Below, one piece after another: positions 35,160 to 43,788 of a stretch of 64,000 nt of DNA; the stretch's first letter is position 1; each line of letters opens with the position of its first letter. Both the position numbers and the translations under genes were made by a program. The DNA comes from an uncultured Chlorobiaceae bacterium. GTDB taxonomy: Bacteria; Bacteroidota; Chlorobiia; Chlorobiales; Chlorobiaceae. The notes under the pieces were generated by a model, which saw only the letters and a list, made by a program, of their open reading frames with translations, did no database searches and was not told the origin of the DNA. The stretch is taken from assembly GCA_903994455.1 (NCBI GenBank), contig CAJEXI010000010.1:8169-72168 (forward strand), in the 5' to 3' direction.

Positions 35160-35273
35160 GGACGGATATGGGCAGCACAACAAACGGCCCGATATTGTGC
35201 TGCCAAAATGGCGATCACTGCGGGACGATCTCAATCGCCTGCCGGTCAAGCATGAGGAGTGGGAGTATTGAAC
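35160..35273 (+). pseudogene. Deletion scar joining hsdR and metallopeptidase fragments
   Basis: First part (YGQHNKRPDIVL) matches hsdR at about 27864-27905. From CTGCCAAAATGG on it matches the 3' end of the M48-type gene (31264-31338, LPKWRSLRDDLNRLPVKHEEW). The junction lies at TGCT, present in both parents. So a second hsdR-metallopeptidase locus existed here and lost about 3.4 kb. The downstream 80 bases also resemble the region after 31338. Confidence 0.85.
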
Positions 35274-35375
35274 GGAGCACCACGTTGATGGAGAGTGACG
35301 CGTCGCTATGACGCTGGAGGCTTTTCTGAAGATGCGCTGGCAGAAAATCCTCTGAGATTACATTCTCTCAATTCT

Positions 35376-35657
35376 TTACCTCTGCTTTTCTGGGTCCATC
35401 CGCAGATTCATCACACCTGAGACAATGATCTCGTTCCCGGCATTGTAGTAAAGTACAGCATAGGGGAATCGGCGAAAAAGATGCCTGCGATGGTTATGGC
35501 TAACTTCCAGCCATGCGTCAGGGCAATGGCATATTCTACCCAACGATGCTTCAAATTCATCAAGAAAATCAGCACCAAGGCCTTCACATTGAGCCTCATA
35601 ATATTTCACAGCCCCTGCCAAATCTTCAGAAGCAAGTGAGATTATGCGATATTTCAT
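35376..35657 (-). CDS. ParE/RelE-family toxin
   Basis: 93 residues: MKYRIISLASEDLAGAVKYYEAQCEGLGADFLDEFEASLGRI, HLFRRFPYAVLYYNAGNEIIVSGVMNLRMDP. This is the ParE-like pattern (long helical hairpin, then RRFPYxVxY and a final strand). It overlaps the upstream antitoxin by 4 bases. The only intact ParE/RelE-type pair in the window. Confidence 0.85.
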   Translation of the reverse strand: MKYRIISLASEDLAGAVKYYEAQCEGLGADFLDEFEASLGRICHCPDAWLEVSHNHRRHLFRRFPYAVLYYNAGNEIIVSGVMNLRMDPEKQR

Positions 35658-35875
35658 CTCAATCTTTTTCGAAGGGCATCAACAACTGATTTACCATCAA
35701 ACGCTTCAATTTCACCGTTGATAAACAACCCACGACGACGTTCAGCCTCGTCTGACCACGCCTTCATGACGGCTTTATCCTCGCTTCCCAACGTCTGTAG
35801 AAGATGGTCTGCAAGTAATGCCCTTTCCGTGAGAGTGAGTCTTAATGCCTCTTTTTCAATTAATACGGCTTCCAT
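35654..35875 (-). CDS. Addiction-module antitoxin (PF09720-like)
   Basis: 73 residues, MEAVLIEKEALRLTLTERALLADHLLQTLGSEDKAVMKAWSDEAERRRGLF then IEAFDGKSVVDALRK. The L...ER..LAD.LL.SL start and final 'G....... EV...LR' are typical of the putative addiction-module component. Intact counterpart of the MITE-split copy at 23547; flanking DNA is also similar, so the two loci are duplicates. Confidence 0.85.
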   Translation of the reverse strand: MEAVLIEKEALRLTLTERALLADHLLQTLGSEDKAVMKAWSDEAERRRGLFINGEIEAFDGKSVVDALRKRLR

Positions 35876-36051
35876 TCATCATCACCTTTTGATGTTAGAT
35901 ATAGCAAATGTCCTCAATCAAGAGCCAGCGACTTTGAGTTCGTGCGGGATTACGCATCGATTTCTTATCAGTTTTCACCGACCTTTTTACGTACCAAAAA
36001 CTCGGAACCCAATGAAACCTGCCACTATACCATGTGTTGTGGTTTCGTGGA

Positions 36052-36342
36052 TTATGCCTTGATCTGTCCTTTATACAAGTCAGAAATTGGAAAAATCAAA
36101 TCGTAATCATTCCAGTTCAAATTCCCATCAGTCAATGAAAAGTTGGAGAATTTACTTTCGTCCAAGTATTTCTTAATCGATGGATGAAGCGATTTTGATA
36201 GAAAAGGTTTGAAATCAACAAGTCTTTCATTGCCATCGTTAAATCTTATCCGAATTGCATAATCGGACAAATATTTTGCAGAATCAATTTTTATCTGGTT
36301 ACATCCAGACGGTGAGTCTTTATAGTCAACAATTATTCTCAT
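36052..36342 (-). CDS. DUF2442-domain protein
   Basis: 96 residues. The C-terminal part has the DUF2442 pattern: YAIRIRFNDGNERLVDFKPFL (about 28-48) and NLNWNDYDLIFPISDLY near the end. Members are small proteins found next to DUF4160 genes, where the pair is suspected to act like a toxin-antitoxin unit. It overlaps the DUF4160 gene by 4 bases. Low G+C compared with the neighbours. Confidence 0.8.
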   Translation of the reverse strand: MRIIVDYKDSPSGCNQIKIDSAKYLSDYAIRIRFNDGNERLVDFKPFLSKSLHPSIKKYLDESKFSNFSLTDGNLNWNDYDLIFPISDLYKGQIKA

Positions 36343-36644
36343 TTGACTCTTTTTGTAATTTTTTCAAACTCAACATCCTTATGATAAACAAAATAGCTAA
36401 TCCATTTCTCAACTATTTTCTCAGCATATTTCTCAAGAAAAGCCTCAAAATCTTTAAGGTCTTTTCCTTTTAGTGGTGGTGCTTCTGAAATATTTTTAAT
36501 CTTTATCTCCGAGATTTCTCCATTAACTATAGAGAATTCTGCTTTACTTTCAAACTCTCCTTTTTTGGCATGGACATGAATCGGCTCATGCTCATTTGAA
36601 TAGAAGAAAATCAGAATCCCTAAATATTCGAATATCTTTGGCAT
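36339..36644 (-). CDS. DUF4160-domain protein
   Basis: 101 residues. The N terminus MPKIFEYLGILIFFYSNEHEPIHVHAKKGEFESKAEF matches DUF4160 (hydrophobic strand, then EH.P.HVHV). The C-terminal 40 residues are an amphipathic helix rich in Lys/Glu. First gene of a two-gene unit with DUF2442. Both are intact. Function unknown. Confidence 0.8.
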   Translation of the reverse strand: MPKIFEYLGILIFFYSNEHEPIHVHAKKGEFESKAEFSIVNGEISEIKIKNISEAPPLKGKDLKDFEAFLEKYAEKIVEKWISYFVYHKDVEFEKITKRVK

Positions 36645-36746
36645 TATCTCATCTCGTTACATGTTTTTCTGGCTCAAAATATGCAGATTTTGTCAAAACA
36701 TCAAGTATGGAATCAGGGAATAAGCAAAATTACACTTCTCAACCAT

Positions 36747-36870
36747 TGTTTTTGGTTATTTATCGCTCCCATTTGATGGTCATGCAGCCCGCCACTTTGG
36801 CAGAATCCATGCCTTTCTTGCCAAGGCAGGTAACCCGATTGCTCTTTATGATCTTCAGATTGCAGCTTGA
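36747..36870 (+). pseudogene. VapC-type PIN toxin C-terminal fragment
   Basis: In frame from about 36747: VFGYLSLPFDGHAARHFGRIHAF then LAKAGNPIALYDLQIAA and stop. This is the typical VapC segment (LPFD..AA..YG.IRA.L...G.PIG..DL.IA) with the third acidic residue (YDLQIAA). The N-terminal half and the last strand are missing. It lies just before the duplicated upstream region of hsdM. Confidence 0.6.
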
Positions 36871-37014
36871 CCCACTTTTTAACCTTGGCAACACTTCACC
36901 TCACGCTTTTCCTTTCCTGAACGTTTGTGCTATATTCTGTTACGTCTCCTTTCCCTCTTCTGGTAGAGCAGCCCCGGAAATCTCAATTGATGCTAACAGT
37001 ACTTGCGATAACCC

Positions 37015-39417
37015 ATGCCCCTCAAAAAATCTGAACTCTACTCCTCCCTGTGGCTAAGCTGTGACGAACTGCGCGGCGGTATGGATGCCAGCCAGTATAA
37101 GGACTATGTGCTCGTCCTGCTTTTTGTCAAATATATCAGCGACAAATATGCCGGTGTGCTCTATGCTCCCATAACCATTCCCGAGGGGGCAAGCTTCAGG
37201 GATATGGTTGCTCTCAAAGGCAAAACCGACATTGGCGACCAGATCAACAAGCGTATTCTCGGGCCGCTGGCGAGCGCCAACAAGCTCTCCGACATGCCGG
37301 ACTTCAACGACGACACCAAGCTTGGCAGCGGCAAGGACAAGGTCGATACGCTCACCAACCTCATCGCTATTTTTGAGAATCCGGCGCTTGATTTCTCCAA
37401 AAATCGGGCAGAGGGGGACGATATTCTCGGCGATGCCTACGAGTATCTGATGCGCCACTTTGCCACAGAGAGCGGCAAAAGCAAAGGGCAGTTCTACACC
37501 CCTGCCGAGGTGAGTCGCATTATGGCCAGAATTGTCGGTATTCATGATGCCCCTACAACCAATAACACCACAGTGTACGATCCCACCTGCGGCTCGGGAT
37601 CGCTCCTCCTGAAGGTGGGTGATGAAGCAACCGCCAGGGTAACGCTCTACGGTCAGGAAAAGGATGCCGCCACCTCCGGCCTTGCCCGCATGAACATGAT
37701 TCTGCACAACAACCCGACAGCGGAAATCAAGCAGGGTAACACGCTGGCCAATCCCCTCTTTTTTGATGCCGATCTGGGCGATCTCAAAACCTTTGACTAT
37801 GTCGTCGCCAATCCGCCCTTCAGCGACAAGAGCTGGAGCAAGGGGATTGATCCCCTGAACGATACGCATGGCCGGTTCCGGCATTTCGGTGTTCCCCCTG
37901 CCAAACAAGGAGATTATGCCTACCTGCTCCACATTATCCGCTCACTCAAAAGCACCGGCAAGGGAGCCTGCATTCTGCCCCACGGCGTGCTCTTTCGGGG
38001 TAATGCCGAGGGCGATATTCGCCGCAAACTTATCAGGATGGGCTATATCAAGGGCATTATCGGTCTTCCGGCCAACCTCTTTTATGGCACTGGTATTCCC
38101 GCCTGCATCATCGTCATCGACAAAAAAGATGCTCATGCCCGCAAAGGCATCTTCATGATTGATGCTAGCGCAGGGTACATGAAGGATGGCCCCAAAAATC
38201 GCTTGCGCGACATGGATCTCCACAAAATTGTTGATGTTTTCACCCGGCAGCTTGAGATCCCGAAATACTCCCGGATGGTCAGCATTGAGGAGATTGAGAA
38301 AAACGAGTTCAACCTCAACCTTCCACGCTACATCGACAACCAGGTGGCAGAGGATCTTCAGGATATCGAAGGCCACCTTCGCGGAGGAATCCCCAGCACC
38401 GATGTTGATGGCCTTCAGCCCTACTGGGAGGTCTGCCCGGAGCTTCGCCAAACTCTCTTCAAGCCGAACCGTCCCGGCTACCTTGATCTTGCTATCCAGA
38501 AGGGCAGCATCAAGAGCACCATCTACAACCACCCGGAGTTCGTCACCTTCATCGAGAGCATGAACAGCCTCTTTGCCGAGTGGCAGGAGAGCGCCGCCCT
38601 CAGGCTCAAAAACCTTCAACCCGCGTTTCATCCCAAGGCGCTGATTCAGGAACTCTCCGAAGAGCTGCTCACGCACTACACCGGCAAGCCGCTGATCGAC
38701 AACTATCACGTCTACCAGCACCTGATGGACTACTGGACGGAGACCATGCAGGACGACTGCTATCTCATCGCCGCTGATGGATGGAGAGCTGAATCCTCTC
38801 GCCTTCTGGTGAAGAACAGCAAAGGGAAGGAGGTTGACAAGGGCTGGGCCTGCGACCTTGTGCCCAGGCAGTTTGTTTTCGCTCGCTATTTTGCCGAAGA
38901 GCAGGAAGCCATCACCCGGCTTGAGGCTGAACTGGAAAGCCTCACGGTGCGCATAACAGAACTTGAAGAGGAGCACGGCGGGGAGGAGGGAGTTTTTTCC
39001 GGATTGGACAAGGTGAACAAGGCAAGTGTTACGGCGCGGTTGAAGGAGATCAAAGGGGAGAAGGAGAGTAAAGAGGAGACCGATCTGCTCCGTAAGTGGC
39101 TGAAAATTTCAGGCGACGAAGCCGACCTGAAGAAGTCGCACAAAGAGGCTGAGGCCAACCTTGACCAGCTCGCTTATGCCAAATATCCCTCACTGATCGA
39201 AGAGGAGATCAAAACGCTGGTTGTTGACGACAAATGGCTTGCCACTATTGCTGCCGCCATTCACGGTGAGATGGATCGCATCAGCCAGACCCTGACCCGC
39301 CGTGTGAAGGAGCTTGCCGAGCGCTACGAAACGCCTCTGCCCGAAGTGAACAGCAAGGTTGCTGAGCTGGAGGCAAAGGTGAATGCGCATCTTAAACGAA
39401 TGGGGATGGAGCTATGA
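37015..39417 (+). CDS. hsdM: Type I restriction-modification DNA methylase
   Basis: 800 residues, longer than usual. N-terminal HsdM helical domain (KSELYSSLWLSCDELRGG, about 5-22), SAM-binding DPTCGSGSLLLK near 190, catalytic NPPF in VVANPPFSDKSW near 264, then a C-terminal extension of about 300 residues. The extension has charged coiled-coil segments (EAELESLTVRITELEEEH, about 640-740). Adenine-N6 methyltransferase of the R/M/S complex. First gene of hsdM-KilA-N-hsdS, all overlapping by 4 bases. Its first 255 bp of locus are duplicated at 26949. Confidence 0.94.
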   Translation: MPLKKSELYSSLWLSCDELRGGMDASQYKDYVLVLLFVKYISDKYAGVLYAPITIPEGASFRDMVALKGKTDIGDQINKRILGPLASANKLSDMPDFNDDTKLGSGKDKVDTLTNLIAIFENPALDFSKNRAEGDDILGDAYEYLMRHFATESGKSKGQFYTPAEVSRIMARIVGIHDAPTTNNTTVYDPTCGSGSLLLKVGDEATARVTLYGQEKDAATSGLARMNMILHNNPTAEIKQGNTLANPLFFDADLGDLKTFDYVVANPPFSDKSWSKGIDPLNDTHGRFRHFGVPPAKQGDYAYLLHIIRSLKSTGKGACILPHGVLFRGNAEGDIRRKLIRMGYIKGIIGLPANLFYGTGIPACIIVIDKKDAHARKGIFMIDASAGYMKDGPKNRLRDMDLHKIVDVFTRQLEIPKYSRMVSIEEIEKNEFNLNLPRYIDNQVAEDLQDIEGHLRGGIPSTDVDGLQPYWEVCPELRQTLFKPNRPGYLDLAIQKGSIKSTIYNHPEFVTFIESMNSLFAEWQESAALRLKNLQPAFHPKALIQELSEELLTHYTGKPLIDNYHVYQHLMDYWTETMQDDCYLIAADGWRAESSRLLVKNSKGKEVDKGWACDLVPRQFVFARYFAEEQEAITRLEAELESLTVRITELEEEHGGEEGVFSGLDKVNKASVTARLKEIKGEKESKEETDLLRKWLKISGDEADLKKSHKEAEANLDQLAYAKYPSLIEEEIKTLVVDDKWLATIAAAIHGEMDRISQTLTRRVKELAERYETPLPEVNSKVAELEAKVNAHLKRMGMEL

Positions 39418-40268
39418 GTAAATCAACAAAATCAATTATTGAAGTACAGGGTGTAGCCATTACCGTGCTTTCACAAAGTAATGAAGATTACATCTCTTTA
39501 ACGGATATTGCCCGGTATCGAAATGCACGGGAACCGTTTGCCATCATCAATAACTGGATGCGCAGCCGAAGTACGATTGAATTTCTCGGACTTTGGGAAA
39601 TATTGAGCAATCCAAGTTTTAAACCTCTCGAATTCGAGAGGTTTAAAACTGAAGCGGGAAGCAATTACTTTGTTCTCTCGCCTCAACGCTGGATAGAAGC
39701 TACTAATGCTCTTGGAGTTACTTCGAAATCAGGCCGTTATGGTGGTACCTATGCCCATAAAGATATTGCCTTTGAATTCGCCTCGTGGATTTCAGTTGAA
39801 TTTAAGCTCTACCTTATCAAGGAGTTCCAGCGTCTCAAGGATGACGAAAACCGGCGACTCTCCCTCTCCTGGAACCTTAACCGTACACTCTCAAAGCTCA
39901 ATTACCGCATTCACACCGATGCCATCCGCGACCATCTTATACCACCGGAAATCACACTCGCGCAGGCAGCCATTACCTACGCCAATGAAGCTGACATCCT
40001 CAATATCGCCCTCTTCGGCCTTACAGCGAAGCAGTGGCGGGATGCCAATCCCAAGCTTGACGGCAACATGCGTGACCATGCTACAGTAGAGCAGTTGCTC
40101 GTACTTGCCAACATTGAGGGGATGAATGCGGAGTTCATCCGCATGAACCTTGCGCAGGGCGACCGACTGAAACGGCTTAACCAGATAGCTATTCGTCAGA
40201 TGCAAACCCTTACAGCACTGCCTGTTCGTTTATTCCCTGCAGGCACCGGAAAGGAGGGGCAGGTATGA
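39414..40268 (+). CDS. KilA-N-domain protein within the hsd operon
   Basis: 284 residues. KilA-N domain at about 20-135: YISLTDIARYRNAREPFAIINNWMRS, LSPQRWIEATNALGVTSKSGRYGGTYAHKDIAFEFASWIS, LYLIKEFQRLK. The C-terminal half is helical with FGLTAKQWRDANP. KilA-N is a DNA-binding domain common in phages and in proteins beside type I hsd genes. Overlaps hsdM and hsdS by 4 bases each, so it is made with them and may modulate the complex. Confidence 0.9.
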   Translation: MSKSTKSIIEVQGVAITVLSQSNEDYISLTDIARYRNAREPFAIINNWMRSRSTIEFLGLWEILSNPSFKPLEFERFKTEAGSNYFVLSPQRWIEATNALGVTSKSGRYGGTYAHKDIAFEFASWISVEFKLYLIKEFQRLKDDENRRLSLSWNLNRTLSKLNYRIHTDAIRDHLIPPEITLAQAAITYANEADILNIALFGLTAKQWRDANPKLDGNMRDHATVEQLLVLANIEGMNAEFIRMNLAQGDRLKRLNQIAIRQMQTLTALPVRLFPAGTGKEGQV

Positions 40269-41473
40269 ACGGAGAGGTGAAACCCGGTTATAAGCTGACT
40301 GAGGTTGGGGTTTTTTCGGAGGATTGGCGCGATTGCGACATTTCTGATCTTTGTACGCTACAGAGAGGATTTGATCTCACTGAAGCAACACGTAAACCCG
40401 GAGTGGTTCCCGTTTACTCGTCATCGGGTTTGTCGTACTTTCACAACGAAGCGAAGCTCCAGCCTCCATCTGTCATCACAGGGAGAAAGGGCCTTCTTGG
40501 AAAAGTATTCCTTGTTGATGAGCCGTGTTGGCCGCATGATACGACTCTTTGGGTAAAGGACTTTAAGGGCAACGATCCAAGGTTTGTTTCGGTATTCCTT
40601 AGCTATTTTAACCTCAAGCGGTTTGATGCGGCAACCTCTGTTCCCACGCTAAACAGGAACAATTTAGTTGGTTATCCAATCCATCTGCCTCCGCTACCAG
40701 AACAAGAAGCCATTGCCGAAGCCTTGAGCGATGCGGATGCCCTCATTGAATCCCTTGAGCAACTCATCACCAAAAAACGACAGATCAAACAAGGTGCCAT
40801 GCAGGAACTGCTCACCGGCAAAAAACGCCTGTCGGGTTTTAGCGGGGAGTGGGAGGTGAAGAAGTTGGGTGATCTTTTCAGTTTTAGCGGTGGCTATTCA
40901 GCTTCACGAGACCAGCTATCTTCCGAAGGTCATTGCTACCTTCACTATGGGGACATTCACGGATCGTCAAAAATGATCATTGATGCAAAAGATGATTACC
41001 AAAACATCCCAAAGCTCAATATTCCACTGAAGCGAATCGCGTCCAATTCGCTGCTTGAAGATGGTGATGTCGTATTCGTTGATGCATCAGAGGATGACGA
41101 AGGCACAAGCAGGTACATCGTGGTCGTGAACAAGGATGACATTCCATTTATAGCAGGGCTACACACCATTGTAGCCAAGAGCAAGACATCCGAACTGACC
41201 CATGAGTATCGGCGTTACTGTTTTCAAACAGCAGACATCCACCAGCAATTCCTGTTTTTTGCAGTTGGTACAAAAGTTTCCGGTATCAGTAAATCGAACA
41301 TCCCGAAGCTGACGCTGCCAGTTCCCCCTTTCCCTGAACAAGCCGCTATCGCTGAGATACTGATGGATATGGAGGCCGAGATTGATGCGCAAGAAGTAAA
41401 GCTTGAAAAAGCTCGAAAGATCAAGTATGGCATGATGCACAATCTTTTAACTGGAAAAATCCGACTGATATGA
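40265..41473 (+). CDS. hsdS: Type I restriction-modification specificity subunit
   Basis: 402 residues with two target recognition domains (about 1-140 and 190-345), each followed by a conserved helix: PPLPEQEAIAEALSDADALIESLEQ to MQELLTGKKRL, and PPFPEQAAIAEILMDMEAEIDAQE to MMHNLLTGKIRLI. These repeats set the bipartite recognition sequence and bind HsdM. Intact. The two half-site recognition domains differ from each other, so the target is asymmetric. Confidence 0.93.
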   Translation: MNGEVKPGYKLTEVGVFSEDWRDCDISDLCTLQRGFDLTEATRKPGVVPVYSSSGLSYFHNEAKLQPPSVITGRKGLLGKVFLVDEPCWPHDTTLWVKDFKGNDPRFVSVFLSYFNLKRFDAATSVPTLNRNNLVGYPIHLPPLPEQEAIAEALSDADALIESLEQLITKKRQIKQGAMQELLTGKKRLSGFSGEWEVKKLGDLFSFSGGYSASRDQLSSEGHCYLHYGDIHGSSKMIIDAKDDYQNIPKLNIPLKRIASNSLLEDGDVVFVDASEDDEGTSRYIVVVNKDDIPFIAGLHTIVAKSKTSELTHEYRRYCFQTADIHQQFLFFAVGTKVSGISKSNIPKLTLPVPPFPEQAAIAEILMDMEAEIDAQEVKLEKARKIKYGMMHNLLTGKIRLI

Positions 41474-41646
41474 GTGTTCATGTATTTTTATCAGAATATT
41501 CAGTAGCTTGGTTACAAAATGAATATTCCAAGTGGCTGTGGGGTTTATTTGATTTTGAAAGCAATTTAAGAAATCTACAGTTTATATTTTTTGTCTGATA
41601 TTTACTCATTTGCTTCAGTATTAACAAACATTAAAATGACTTGGTA

Positions 41647-42474
41647 ATGCAAACAGTTGAATATCATCTTTATAGAGCAAAATTTATTAAATCTGTACAA
41701 ATTGGAATATTTCATGATGATTTGAGTTCACGCCAAGTATTTGAAATGGCACTTGCTGAACGACCATCGTTAGAATTGCGAAAAAACAATGTCTGGCACA
41801 TTGGAAATATTGAACAAATTACATCTGATTCCGGTAGATTTGCAGTCGGTCGAACAACGACTACTACTTTAGAGAAGTTTGATAGTAATACAGGAAATTT
41901 TAAGGATTTAGTAGATGATTCTGGTCCATACACTTTTGTATATTTTGATAGTCGACTTGGACTTTTAGGTATAGGGAAAAGGGCTAAAGTTGCTGCGGAT
42001 GTAACTTCAATTGCGAAAAAAATAGAGCGATTACTATCGAAGTCAGAAATTGTTAAAGCTCAAAGTATATCAGTTCGTGTTGACTTTATTCCTGATCCAG
42101 AAAGCTTCCTTGAAAAGTTACGTAGTGCTTACTCGATAAAGCGTTTTAACGCGCATTTTACTGGCCCAAATCCAATCGATGCGGATGAGCTGTTCCAGAA
42201 ACCAATGTCTTATTATTGTCAACAATTAGGGGGTGATAGAGGAAGCGTCGCTGTAAGCGGTAAATCTCTAAATGATGATGTAGTCGCGAATGTTGCAAAG
42301 TCAACTGCGGCAACTGCGAATGCTGCTTCAGCACTAATTCAGATCGAACGCGGCACACGACCAGTATTAATTTCCTTCAAAGGGGATGCTCAAAAGGTAA
42401 TAATTGATCAAGATGCATCAAAGATGGAAACACTTGAAGCTATTTTGTATGCATATAACGAAATTAGAGGATGA
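41647..42474 (+). CDS. Unrecognised protein coupled to an FRG-domain gene
   Basis: 275 residues from ATG 41647 (a TTG two codons earlier is possible). I do not recognise a family. Visible: an N-terminal mixed segment (TVEYHLYRAKFIKSVQIGIF), a strand-rich centre with FAVGRTTTTTLEKFD and SGPYTFVYFDSRLGLLGIGKR, and an Ala-rich helix (ANVAKSTAATANAASALIQIERG, about 220-242) before a basic C terminus. No membrane segment. It overlaps the next gene by 4 bases (ATGA). Clearly A+T-rich relative to hsdS, which suggests separate acquisition. Confidence 0.7.
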   Translation: MQTVEYHLYRAKFIKSVQIGIFHDDLSSRQVFEMALAERPSLELRKNNVWHIGNIEQITSDSGRFAVGRTTTTTLEKFDSNTGNFKDLVDDSGPYTFVYFDSRLGLLGIGKRAKVAADVTSIAKKIERLLSKSEIVKAQSISVRVDFIPDPESFLEKLRSAYSIKRFNAHFTGPNPIDADELFQKPMSYYCQQLGGDRGSVAVSGKSLNDDVVANVAKSTAATANAASALIQIERGTRPVLISFKGDAQKVIIDQDASKMETLEAILYAYNEIRG

Positions 42475-43271
42475 TTAAAGAGATTAGGGTTAACTCCATG
42501 CCAGAATTAACTCATGAGCTGAACGTGTTACCAAATCACTATGCTTTTAGAGGGCAATCAAATTCGATATGGAGTTTGCAATCGACACTTGAAAGGATTC
42601 TTGGTGATAAGTGGAGCGAAAAACTTGCTCGACAATTTGAAGATTATTCTTTAGAGGTCTTTAAATCAAAATATCATATTTATAGTGCGACTGAACATGT
42701 TCCAAATTCAAAATTTGGATGGCTTTCTGTTATGCAGCATTATGGGGTGCCAACCAGACTAATAGATTTTACAACAAGTCCTTATATAGCATTATATTTT
42801 GCACTTGAGACATATGATCCCTTGTCTAATAATGATTTGGCGATATATGCACTAGACTATACCTCTATAATGGAATGTTCACTTAGTTCCATTAGGACTA
42901 TTGATAATAAATTTATTGATACCCGAAAAACGATTCAAGGAAAACAGGATCAGGTATTTGATGAAGTTGTTGATAGATATTCATATGATATAGCTTGGAT
43001 AACTGAGCCAGTTGAACTAAATGCAAGAATTGATCGTCAATCTGGCACCTTTCTAATAGCTGGAAATCTTGGGAAAACAATTGAAAAAATTTTGAATTTA
43101 CCATTATACTCTCAGTCATCTATTATAAAAATAATTATTCCTGCGTTGCTCTATGAAGGCATCTTTGTTGCGCTTCGAAAAATGAGTATCAACTCTAAGT
43201 CTATATATGGTGATCTTGCCGGGTTGGCTAGGTCAATTAGGATGGAGTTACATTCTTACATCACGAATTAA
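42471..43271 (+). CDS. FRG-domain protein
   Basis: 266 residues with the FRG domain (PF08867): HYAFRGQSNSIWSLQSTLER (about 23-42) and LSVMQHYGVPTRLIDFTTSP then YIALYFALE (about 85-112). FRG proteins are often found in defence and toxin-like settings; their activity is not settled. The rest is helical/strand with no second known domain. Second gene of a tight two-gene unit after hsdS. Confidence 0.85.
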   Translation: MIKEIRVNSMPELTHELNVLPNHYAFRGQSNSIWSLQSTLERILGDKWSEKLARQFEDYSLEVFKSKYHIYSATEHVPNSKFGWLSVMQHYGVPTRLIDFTTSPYIALYFALETYDPLSNNDLAIYALDYTSIMECSLSSIRTIDNKFIDTRKTIQGKQDQVFDEVVDRYSYDIAWITEPVELNARIDRQSGTFLIAGNLGKTIEKILNLPLYSQSSIIKIIIPALLYEGIFVALRKMSINSKSIYGDLAGLARSIRMELHSYITN

Positions 43272-43788
43272 TTAACTTGCACGCCAGTTTTGTGTGGTGT
43301 TCTGATGAATTGGAGTTCAAGCAGCCTCACTCAATCGAAGCAACTGAATGGGTAGCATAAAGTTTATGAGGTTCTTCGCAGAATTTAGTGAGACGAAGTG
43401 AAATCAGAATACTTCGTCCCACTGTAGGAAGATTAGGTTGTTTATGGTTGGGTATTGTATTGGTTCCGGTAGCTCTCGAAGCATTTAAAGCCCCTCGCAG
43501 AGGCCTTACGAAGCTTAAAGTTTTTGTATAGTATTCTTTTACAGCGTCTTGGCTGTTGTGTGCTTTAATCGTTATGGGTGTTGGTTCTATGGCTTATCGG
43601 CATGTACTTCATGTTCCTCAATGGTCGCTGTTCTAACTAATCCTGCGTTTCGATATTACTGTGCCTATAATCTTTATTACTTCGTCTCACTATAATATGC
43701 GGAGAGCCGTTTATGATATGTCTCTGTCGTTATGGCGTTCACTCAAAACCGAAATTATCCAAATGTCAGATTTCAGTATTCAACCCCA
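43272..43788. other. Non-coding stretch with a hairpin and a distant inverted arm
   Basis: No gene. A hairpin at 43387-43423 has arms AGTGAGACGAAGT and ACTTCGTCCCACT (12 of 13 pair, loop of 11). The same arm returns, exactly inverted, as ACTTCGTCTCACT at about 43679-43691, so a 300-bp stretch is bordered by inverted repeats. This could be a decayed small mobile element, or the hairpin a terminator-like structure without a T-run. Confidence 0.5.

Noticed and set aside
37942-38976. A 344-codon minus-strand frame within hsdM
   Set aside because: Shadow of the methylase frame; no motif recognised.
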